From positions 1 through 64,000 of the forward strand of contig JAGLOJ010000082.1 in the NCBI GenBank assembly GCA_023139045.1: DNA of 64,000 nucleotides, in the 5' to 3' direction. The stretch is from Candidatus Sabulitectum sp. (GTDB lineage Bacteria > Fermentibacterota > Fermentibacteria > Fermentibacterales > JCC-6). The notes under the pieces were generated by a model, which was not told where the DNA came from, did no database searches, and saw only the letters and a program-made list of their open reading frames with translations. This document shows, one piece after another, positions 1 through 5,963 of this stretch (its first letter is position 1; each line of letters starts with the position of its first letter). The position numbers and the translations under genes are program-made.

Positions 1-20
1 TGCTACTTTTGTCGGAGGCG

Positions 21-409
21 TCAACCATAGAACATTTCGGTTCTCATTGCGTTGTAGTTTCTGCGCCACTCGGTTTCTTGCTCTGGAAGAGGAAGAAATT
101 GAAGCCTTCCCTGCGCTAGCGTACTGTAATTCATCCAGGACCATCCGAAATAGATTTCCCGGTGATATGCCGTCCGTTCGAAGATATCAATGTCCTCGGA
201 GGGCCTGCTGATCAGATTCCAGCATTTTTAAAGGGAAGTTCCGCCTTTGAATGTGATGTTCACCCCCCACTCAGGAATGTTAAATAACTCACGCAAGATC
301 CAGCATACCCAGAAATCCTTTTCCAGAGAAATTGCCGGCAGGTTTGATGTTATGCTTGCTCACAGATCAAGCGGCGACGCTCAGAAGGTTGCTGCAGAAA
401 TCCATCCAT
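21..409 (-). pseudogene. Decayed AbiEii-type nucleotidyltransferase toxin
   Basis: Reading the minus strand by eye gives pieces of one AbiEii (DUF1814) protein in shifted frames. It begins MDGFLQQPSERRR, continues as [14 protein letters not shown] and [10 protein letters not shown], then hits an in-frame TAA, and resumes as SRPSEDIDIFERTAYHRE before ending NYNAMRTEMFYG. The FKGGTSL and SEDIDI motifs are the nucleotide-binding hallmarks of the family, and the MFYG end matches the family C-terminus. The roughly 120-codon length (family about 250-300) shows that the middle has been deleted. Its ATG overlaps the stop of the upstream DUF6088 remnant as TGATG, the usual arrangement in bicistronic AbiE operons. 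At least one frameshift, one nonsense codon and one internal deletion make it non-functional. The gene is not in the ORF track. Confidence 0.72.
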
Positions 410-687
410 CAGTCTTCAGCCTCTGCAACAGCTCTGATTATCTCTAATATCCCAATAGGCGTATAATGTATATCTTTTAGGAGTATAGCTTTCTCGTCTG
501 ATGTCAATCTTTCTTTCAGAATCGTTGTGGTCTGCTCATCCACACTATGCTTTCCCAGCCACCGTAGAGCTTGAATAATTGTTCCACTAATTCTACCGGC
601 AGTGGCCATATTTCCTGGTGTAGAATGTTTCAGAAGGAGTTTCTTTTTGCCAATCTGCAGCTTTTTCTCTGAACCACCTCGCGCATA
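409..687 (-). pseudogene. DUF6088 (AbiEi-like) antitoxin, 3' remnant
   Basis: The frame has no stop from 687 down to the TGA at 411-409 and carries the C-terminal half of a DUF6088 protein. That family is the cognate antitoxin or transcriptional partner of AbiEii nucleotidyltransferases. Visible family segments are LQIGKKKLLLKHSTPGNM followed by ATAGRISGTIIQALRWLG and a helical tail ending IIRAVAEAED. A stop at 690-688 interrupts the frame just where the family would continue upstream, and the N-terminal winged-helix half is missing or scrambled. The ORF-track start at 609 lies inside the conserved block, so it is not a real start. With the adjacent AbiEii remnant this is a dead AbiE-like toxin-antitoxin operon. 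The 98 bases between this remnant and hipA show nothing I can assign. Confidence 0.65.
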
Positions 688-785
688 TTATCAGCATAAA
701 GTTCGAAAAGTGTCCACTATGTGGTATCCTGGCAGGCTCATGTTCTTATTCGTATAAAGTGTATCAAGAGTAACAAGTGTGATGT

Positions 786-2039
786 CTAAATTTTCAGTGC
801 TTTTTGCAAATCCTCATGCTCAAATGCAGATGACATCCGATCAATTTCATAAGATGATATTCCGTAAGCTCTGGCTCTATTTTTCCAATTGGAAACTGCT
901 CGAGCTATTTCACGGATGTATTCTTTTGCCATTTTCAAATCAATCTCGAAGTAATCAGCTACCTCAAGCGCCAAATCCAGAGATGCTGTTTGATCATCAA
1001 TGTCTATTGCCGAGGAAAGAATTCTTGGAGCTATGTCAACAGGAGTCGGATTCAAGTCATACGCCGGAGACAGAATCCAGCCACTTCGTCCATCGTACAG
1101 AAACCCGTGATTTCTCATATGATCATCTACATTGGATATCAGGATTGTTATTACAATCCGTCGCCATAACTCATGCATGTCCTTTAAAGGAGTTGCACCA
1201 TGTCCTCTGATTGCATCCACAAGTTCCAGGTAGCTGCTTGTTTCATTGTCTCTGGCTGAGATCATGCTCATACCGGATAGAAAAGGAATGCGTATGGATC
1301 TTTCCCGATCAAACCTCTTCAGTATCAGCACATGTTTGCCATTAATCAGCTCAAGTCTTCTTTGGGGAACCTTAATTCCTGATTGTTCTGCCAGATCAAG
1401 AGCGACTGCTTCCCAGGCAATACGATTATAGTCGTCAGTATTGTTTGGAAATTTAGCAATAAAGAGTTGAGATTCATTATCGCATATGGATGCTTTTGGC
1501 TGAGCTCCCCCCAAAGATGATCCAGGCACGAGAAGAATTCTTAGTTCTTCATCGGATTCTTGATCACGCAATAAACTATCCGATGCTGCAAGTAGTCTTG
1601 GCAGTTCAATCATCGGAGGTATACTGGATACGTTCCTTTGCGCTAAGAATGCTCCTCCCTCAATTTCGGAGAACCTTAATGCCCCCATTCGAGCCACATC
1701 ATTCACCTTAAGAAGGTAATCAATTTCCCTTAGTGTTCGGGGTGTTCTACCTGTTTCTCTGTCTTCCTTGCGTGATGCGCGACGCATAAGCATTCTTCCC
1801 CACCTGTCCGGTGCTGAATCTCCTATCGCGCCAAAGATGTTCTTACCGATTCTCGTATGATGAGAGCCCTCCTCTGTTGATAGAGCAGGCTCCAGAGCGA
1901 AACATGTGGGAGATCTCAACCAGGAACTGGAATACTCAAATGTAGCGCTCTCTCTGCGACCTCGAATATGTGTCCACAACCGGCCTACCAGTATTGTTTT
2001 ACCATTAATGTCAATGTAAACGAATGCAGAATCAGCCAT
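786..2039 (-). CDS. hipA: HipA-family serine/threonine kinase toxin
   Basis: This 417-residue protein belongs to the HipA kinase toxins, whose founding member phosphorylates glutamyl-tRNA synthetase and causes persistence. The N-terminal subdomain (about 1-100) is followed by the flexible loop GGAQPKAS (177-184), the counterpart of the autophosphorylated loop in Escherichia coli HipA. The catalytic segment NVDDHMRNHG (303-312) has the Asp and Asn at the family spacing (D305, N310). SPAYDLN near 324-330 supplies the metal-binding Asp (D328). All key residues are present, so it is predicted active. It lies one base downstream of the hipB-like gene and is probably translated from the same message. 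HipA-family substrates vary, so the target here is unknown. Confidence 0.93.
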   Translation of the reverse strand: MADSAFVYIDINGKTILVGRLWTHIRGRRESATFEYSSSWLRSPTCFALEPALSTEEGSHHTRIGKNIFGAIGDSAPDRWGRMLMRRASRKEDRETGRTPRTLREIDYLLKVNDVARMGALRFSEIEGGAFLAQRNVSSIPPMIELPRLLAASDSLLRDQESDEELRILLVPGSSLGGAQPKASICDNESQLFIAKFPNNTDDYNRIAWEAVALDLAEQSGIKVPQRRLELINGKHVLILKRFDRERSIRIPFLSGMSMISARDNETSSYLELVDAIRGHGATPLKDMHELWRRIVITILISNVDDHMRNHGFLYDGRSGWILSPAYDLNPTPVDIAPRILSSAIDIDDQTASLDLALEVADYFEIDLKMAKEYIREIARAVSNWKNRARAYGISSYEIDRMSSAFEHEDLQKALKI

Positions 2040-2040
2040 T

Positions 2041-2382
2041 TTACACCTTGTTCTTTAATCCTTGTTTATCTCTATGGATTCTTTGTGGTAATCGCTCTTC
2101 TTCCAGCATCCGACCAAGCGAATCCTGTTGCGCATCTGCAAGATCCTTGAGCCTGTCAAGAAGATCAAGCGCAAGAAGTACGGAGCCAAGTATTCCAATA
2201 GAGACACCTGGCTCACCTTTTTCGAGCTTGATTAGAGTTATCCTGCTTATACCGGCTCTTTCAGCAACTAAAGCAATTGGTAGTCTTCTGCGTTTTCTTG
2301 CATCCCGAATGTCTTGACCTAATTTTCGAATTGCTCTTTGCACCGGTATGGGTCTTCTATGTATAGACTTTGATTTCTCCAT
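2041..2382 (-). CDS. hipB: HipB-like XRE-family antitoxin
   Basis: This 113-residue DNA-binding protein has an XRE-type helix-turn-helix at about residues 20-70 (LGQDIRDARKRRRLPIALVAERAG, then ISRITLIKLEKGEPGVSIG). It is the expected antitoxin and autorepressor of the adjacent hipA. An AGAGGTG ribosome-binding site lies about 9 bases before the ATG. The first 20 residues are basic and the last 30 are charged, as often seen where antitoxin tails contact the toxin. An inverted repeat overlapping the presumed promoter sits directly upstream and is the likely binding site. Assignment to HipB rather than a generic XRE protein rests on the partner gene. Confidence 0.85.
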   Translation of the reverse strand: MEKSKSIHRRPIPVQRAIRKLGQDIRDARKRRRLPIALVAERAGISRITLIKLEKGEPGVSIGILGSVLLALDLLDRLKDLADAQQDSLGRMLEEERLPQRIHRDKQGLKNKV

Positions 2383-2414
2383 ATTTCATGTCACCTCTTT
2401 AGAGTAAAGTATAA

Positions 2415-2439
2415 TATACACTAACAGCGCTAATGTATA
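2415..2439 (-). promoter_or_regulatory. Probable hipBA operator/promoter
   Basis: Arms tatacacta and taatgtata form an 8-of-9 inverted repeat around a 7-base spacer. On the minus strand a TTGTAT / TATATT pair spaced 18 bases overlaps it and points toward the hipB-like gene. HipB proteins repress their own promoter at palindromes of this kind, so binding here is inferred. No footprint evidence is possible from sequence alone. Confidence 0.5.
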
Positions 2440-2628
2440 CAATACTTGACCATGTCGCAAAATGCGTCTTGAATATTTCGGTCATCCGGAGATGGGAAGA
2501 GAGGCGCTGGCTTGAGACTCATTATGGCTCAGCGAGAGGGGAGGTTTTGACGCATTCTGTTCCGGGTGCTGTTGTGCCATGAAGATGTACCCGTTCAGCT
2601 GGGAAGTACGAATATCGGTATTTATTGT

Positions 2629-2671
2629 AGTATGCATAATAGTATGGACATGGGTAGTAATATTGAGTATG
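2629..2671 (+). promoter_or_regulatory. AGTATG repeats upstream of mazE-like gene
   Basis: The hexamer AGTATG occurs three times (2629, 2641, 2666), and the outer copies sit in a rough inverted repeat (GTAGTATGC and GAGTATGCTAC). Ribbon-helix-helix antitoxins bind short repeated sites before their own genes, so this is a candidate mazEF operator. No convincing -35/-10 pair was seen. The rest of the 2440-2706 stretch holds only short unsupported frames. The ORF-track start at 2566 runs through these repeats and is not used. Confidence 0.3.
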
Positions 2672-2706
2672 CTACAGGCAGGTGTGAGCGTATTGGAGGT
2701 GAAAGT

Positions 2707-2961
2707 ATGCCTGCTGTAAAGACTGCAATTTCCCTGGATGAGGATCTGTTTCTCCAGGTGTGCAAAATGGCTGAAAATCTTTGTATTTCCAGAAGTCGCT
2801 TGTTCACTCTGGCGATAAGTGATTATCTCCGCCGGCAGGAAAGCGAATTCCTGTTAAAAGAGCTGAATGAAACATATGGAGATGAACCTGACAGGGAACA
2901 GACTGCCCTGTCAGAAGCAATGCATAAAAAGAATCGTCAAATGATTGAGGGTGAGTGGTGA
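2707..2961 (+). CDS. mazE: MazE-like ribbon-helix-helix antitoxin
   Basis: This 84-residue protein begins MPAVKTAISLDEDLF, a short beta strand plus helix typical of ribbon-helix-helix (CopG/MetJ) DNA-binding antitoxins. The second helix is SRSRLFTLAISDYLR, and the C-terminal tail (about 50-84) is acidic and polar and would wrap the toxin. The start is set at 2707 because GGAGGT lies 6 bases before that ATG; the longer ORF-track version adds 47 unsupported residues. The stop overlaps the mazF start. The gene is expected to neutralise MazF and repress the operon, perhaps at the AGTATG repeats just upstream. Confidence 0.82.
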   Translation: MPAVKTAISLDEDLFLQVCKMAENLCISRSRLFTLAISDYLRRQESEFLLKELNETYGDEPDREQTALSEAMHKKNRQMIEGEW

Positions 2962-3347
2962 CTGTCGGGCAGGGAGAAGTTTACTGGGTTGAGCTTGGAG
3001 TACCCCGAGGATCAGAACCAGGCTACAGACATCCGCATATTGTGATTCAGAGCGATCTGTTTAACTTGAGCAGGATCAAAACTGTGGTTATGTGTGCTCT
3101 TTCCTCGAATTTGAAGCTTGCAGGGGCGCCTGGTAATGTATTGCTCTCAGAAGGTGAAGCCAATCTACCAAAAGAGTGTGTTGCGAATATCTCTCAGGTT
3201 TCCACTGTGAACAAAGAGGATCTTGTGGGAAAGATCGGCACTCTGTCTCCCGAAAGACTGGGTGAAGTTCTAAGAGGTGTTTTTCTTCTGCTTGGACCGC
3301 GAGATATGTCGGGAATTCTCAGTCTTAGTGAGATCGCTCGAATATAA
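2955..3347 (+). CDS. mazF: MazF/PemK-family endoribonuclease toxin
   Basis: MazF toxins cleave single-stranded RNA at short specific sequences and stop growth. The 130-residue protein shows the family N-terminus GEVYWVELGVPRGSEPGYRH with the conserved Arg of the loop, then HIVIQSDLFN, and the mid-region NVLLSEGEANLPKECVANISQ, followed by the terminal helices. Start codons GTG at 2955 and 2958 are both possible; the upstream GAGG favours 2958 slightly. It overlaps the antitoxin gene by about 4-7 bases, consistent with translational coupling. Length and core residues look intact, so activity is plausible. The RNA target cannot be read from sequence. Confidence 0.9.
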   Translation: MVTVGQGEVYWVELGVPRGSEPGYRHPHIVIQSDLFNLSRIKTVVMCALSSNLKLAGAPGNVLLSEGEANLPKECVANISQVSTVNKEDLVGKIGTLSPERLGEVLRGVFLLLGPRDMSGILSLSEIARI

Positions 3348-3348
3348 C

Positions 3349-3384
3349 TTGTAAAGATCTATGTGGTTGGTTATAATATAACCA
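3349..3384 (+). promoter_or_regulatory. Promoter with palindromic operator, RelE-type locus
   Basis: TTGTAA (3349-3354) and TATAAT (3372-3377) are separated by exactly 17 bases. A perfect 8-bp inverted repeat, TGGTTATA-A-TATAACCA (3368-3384), covers the -10 box. Transcription would start around 3384, only about three bases before the toxin ATG at 3387, so the message is predicted to be leaderless or nearly so. The palindrome is the obvious site for repression by the downstream HTH antitoxin. Confidence 0.65.
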
Positions 3385-3386
3385 CG

Positions 3387-3653
3387 ATGAAATATGAAGT
3401 AATAGTCAAAAAGAAGGTTGCTCGCGGTTTGAACAAGTTGCCGTTAAGCGTTCAAAAGCTTCTGTTCTTATTGATTGCTGATCTTCAATTAGACGGACCG
3501 GTGCAAAAAAGCTGGCACAATTTCTCCCCCCTGGCTGGTAATCGTTACCACTGTCATTTAACATATAAATATGTTGCATGCTGGACATGCTACAAAAATG
3601 AAATATCGATTGAGGTGTATTATGTTGGCTCTCGTGAAAAAGCCCCATATTGA
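3387..3653 (+). CDS. RelE/HigB-type toxin
   Basis: The 88-residue protein begins MKYEVIVKKKVARGLNKLPLSVQ, like the beta-alpha-alpha start of RelE/ParE-superfamily toxins. It ends with the strand pair CHLTYKYVACWTCYKNEISIEVYYVGSREKAPY, matching the usual core of an Arg/Trp-bearing strand followed by I-x-V-x-Y-x-G-x-R-x-x-x-Y. The C-terminal GSREKAPY corresponds to the catalytic tail of HigB-like mRNA interferases, so ribosome-dependent mRNA cleavage is likely; a ParE-type gyrase poison is less likely. The ATG at 3387 was chosen over 3363 because 3363 lies inside the promoter. No Shine-Dalgarno sequence is present, consistent with a leaderless message. The partner antitoxin follows, overlapping by 32 bases. 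Confidence 0.8.
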   Translation: MKYEVIVKKKVARGLNKLPLSVQKLLFLLIADLQLDGPVQKSWHNFSPLAGNRYHCHLTYKYVACWTCYKNEISIEVYYVGSREKAPY

Positions 3654-4017
3654 GTTATCGATTCATGGTGAGCACATTGATGAATTGCTTGCCTGGATAA
3701 AAAAGAAGTATGAGGTTACTGTCCTTGCAGATGAAGACAGGGATACCTATCTCTCTGTAGAAAACACCGAGTTCTGGAAGGAAATGGAAAAGAACCGTAT
3801 TGCCAATATTCTTGCAGGTGCAAGATTGAAGGCAGGGCTGACCCAAGCTCAGCTTGCAGAAAAGCTTGGAATTCGTCAGAACATGGTTAGTGATTATGAG
3901 TGTGGGCGCCGTAAGTACTCAGAAGCTATGGCAAAGCGTTTTGGCGAAGTCCTTAATGTCAGAGAAGAACATCTTAAATACAGAAGCAAACCGGACAACT
4001 CAACGGCGTCTGAATAA
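3622..4017 (+). CDS. HTH (XRE) antitoxin of RelE-type pair
   Basis: This 131-residue protein has an N-terminal half (about 1-60) with mixed helix and strand that probably contacts the toxin, and an XRE helix-turn-helix at about 65-120 (ARLKAGLTQAQLAEKLGIRQ, then MVSDYECGRRKYS). The toxin-first, HTH-antitoxin-second order matches HigBA. The ATG at 3622 has GAGGTG five bases upstream; the longer ORF start at 3571 lies inside the toxin frame with no such site. It is expected to repress the palindromic promoter upstream of the toxin. Its 3' end overlaps the convergent EamA pseudogene by 18 bases. Confidence 0.82.
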   Translation: MLALVKKPHIELSIHGEHIDELLAWIKKKYEVTVLADEDRDTYLSVENTEFWKEMEKNRIANILAGARLKAGLTQAQLAEKLGIRQNMVSDYECGRRKYSEAMAKRFGEVLNVREEHLKYRSKPDNSTASE

Positions 4018-4881
4018 CCTTCCATCGGTTACCGCAAGAGCTGCCAAGATGAATATCATTCCGGCTATTGCACTCCATTCAAGGCTTTCACCAAGCACCA
4101 CTACTCCAAGGAAAACTGCGTTAACCGGGATCAGGAAAGTTACCAGCGGAAGATTTGTCGGGCCGGTAAGAGCCAGGGTTTTGAAGTAGATGACGTAAGC
4201 GAGGGCTGTGCTGAGCAGGGTCAATCCTGAAAGCGCCGCAACAGTTACAGTTCCCGGTCGAAGGGCAAAGGGTTCCTCAATAAGAAACACAAGTGGAATC
4301 ATCATTACAGTGGCTCCTGTGAGGACTCCGGAGGCAATTACGAGCGGGGGGCATTCCTCTGAATCTTCTGCCGTAGATAGCAGCGAATGCATAACACAGT
4401 GCGGCTCCCAGCATTGCTACCTGTCCTGCGAGCCTTAGTTCGGAAGATTGAAGCCCGTCAAACCCGATGAGGATGCTTACACCAGTCAGCCCCAGGACCA
4501 CGCCTGTTACCCTGCCCGGAGAGAGGTAAGATAGTGGGCGAGAATTACGCTGAATACGGGAGCTGAAGCATTTAGAATATAGGCTATACAGCTTTCCACA
4601 TGCTGCTGACCCCAGATTATCAGACTGAAGGGGATAAGGTTGTTCAGGGCGCCAATTGCAAAGAAAGCAGCCCGGACGCCGGGGGAAGTCGGCATTCTTT
4701 TTCCTGAAGCATAGACCAGTGTGGTGAGTATAACTGCTGATACTCCAACCCTGAGCAGAACTATTGTTAACAGAGTTATTTCACGGAGAGCCAGTTTGAT
4801 AAAGAAAAAGGATGCACCCCAGAGGATGGAAAGAAGTCCAATATACAGGCATTCTCTGAATCCCATTGCTTTGTTAACCAT
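4000..4881 (-). pseudogene. EamA/DMT-family transporter with two frameshifts
   Basis: Three consecutive minus-strand frames (4881-4507, 4501-4277, 4392-4000) together spell one ten-helix EamA-type drug/metabolite transporter of about 290 residues. The first piece carries helices 1-4 (GLLSILWGASFFFIKLALRE to VILAHYLT), the second the mid-loop (SPGRVTGVVLGLTGVSILIG), and the third the second repeat ending VLGESLEWSAIAGMIFILAA. Frame one changes near 4525 inside TCTCTCC. Frame two changes near 4350 at a run of six C. Both are single-base events, so either the gene is dead or the assembly has homopolymer errors. EamA substrates are diverse, and none can be assigned. It converges on the HTH antitoxin gene. 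Confidence 0.85.
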
Positions 4882-5093
4882 GCTGTACCGCCGAAATTAA
4901 TCAGGCGTGATGTTCTCGAATTCCAAGCCAATATATCATTTCCCGGAAGCAGGTATTTGTTTCATTCCATGGCAGTGTCTGGATGTTATACAGAAATGTA
5001 TCACCGCATACTGCTGCTTCCGGATTGAGAATACTGTCGGATTTAGACGGTTTCCACGCTATATTTCACTGTGAATTTTCAAACGGAGGAATT

Positions 5094-5663
5094 GTGGCTT
5101 ATCAGAGTTTTACAATCGACGATGATCTGAAACTTGTAATGCTGAATCAGGGGCATGCGGCAGGGATATTCCAGCTTGTTCGCCGAAACATGGAATACCT
5201 GCGGAAATGGCTTCCGTGGGTGGACGGAGTGACTGCTGTTGCGGATACTTCCGACTTCATCAGCAGAACAATTGATCAGCACGAAAAGGGGAGAGGTCCA
5301 CAATATCTCATTGAGTTTCAAGGTATTTCCGCCGGAGTTATCGGATTTCATCCAATTGACTGGTCGAACAGAAATGCTGAGATTGGCTACTGGCTTGGGG
5401 AAGAGTTTGCCGGTTCGGGGCTTATGACAAAGTCAGTCGAACAGCTTCTGAAGATTGGTTTTCAGGAGATGAATCTTAACAAGATAGAGATAAGATGCGC
5501 TGCCGATAATAAGTCAAGCAGAGCAGTTGCCGAAAGGGTGGGTATGGTGTACGAAGGAATTCTTCGTCAGGAAGAGTGGCTTTATGATCATTTTGTTGAT
5601 CATGCGGTATACTCCATGCTTCAAGGAGAATTTAAAACACTTACAGGGAATGAGGGTGAATGA
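5094..5663 (+). CDS. GNAT-family N-acetyltransferase (RimJ/RimL-like)
   Basis: The 189-residue protein resembles RimJ/RimL-type acetyltransferases, which acetylate protein N-termini or small amines with acetyl-CoA. Family features are the start LKLVMLNQGHAAGIFQLVRRN, the segment GVIGFHPIDWSNRNAEIGYWLGEEFAGSGLMT, and the C-terminal IEIRCAADNKSSRAVAERVGMVYEGILRQ, which holds the acetyl-CoA contacts. GTG at 5094 is chosen because GGAGG sits five bases upstream; the ORF-track start at 4983 adds 37 residues with no family match. The stop overlaps the DUF202 gene as ATGA, so the two are probably co-translated. The substrate is unknown. The 4882-5093 gap shows nothing definite. Confidence 0.85.
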   Translation: MAYQSFTIDDDLKLVMLNQGHAAGIFQLVRRNMEYLRKWLPWVDGVTAVADTSDFISRTIDQHEKGRGPQYLIEFQGISAGVIGFHPIDWSNRNAEIGYWLGEEFAGSGLMTKSVEQLLKIGFQEMNLNKIEIRCAADNKSSRAVAERVGMVYEGILRQEEWLYDHFVDHAVYSMLQGEFKTLTGNEGE

Positions 5664-5941
5664 CTTCTGATGCAGCGAATGACACCGTGATGAAGCATGA
5701 TTCTTCAGAGCGGGACAGGCTTGCCAGAGAGAGGACTTCTCTGGCAAATGAGCGCACATTTCTTTCTTACGCCAGAACAGCCATAATGCTGTTTGCCAGT
5801 GGAGCGACTGTTGTAAAACTGTTCCCTTCATCATTCTTTCACATTGCATTGGGAGTTGTTCTTGTCGGTTTCAGTTTTTTGACCCTGGTTATGGGTGTTT
5901 TCCGATACAGAAGAATGAAGAAAATTATTCCAGTAGAATGA
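5660..5941 (+). CDS. DUF202 small membrane protein
   Basis: This 93-residue protein has the DUF202 signature RDRLARERTSLANERTFLSYARTA, followed by two transmembrane helices at about 40-58 and 62-82 (MLFASGATVVKLF and IALGVVLVGFSFLTLVMGVF) and a basic tail. DUF202 proteins (E. coli YidH and YidG) sit in the inner membrane; their function is not established. It overlaps the acetyltransferase gene by four bases and is followed 22 bases later by the P-type ATPase, so the three may share a transcript. Confidence 0.88.
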   Translation: MTSDAANDTVMKHDSSERDRLARERTSLANERTFLSYARTAIMLFASGATVVKLFPSSFFHIALGVVLVGFSFLTLVMGVFRYRRMKKIIPVE

Positions 5942-5963
5942 ACAATTTTTCAATACAAAATAA

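Noticed and set aside
779-1210. 143-residue plus-strand ORF
   Set aside because: Shadow of hipA; catalytic motifs on the minus strand are intact.
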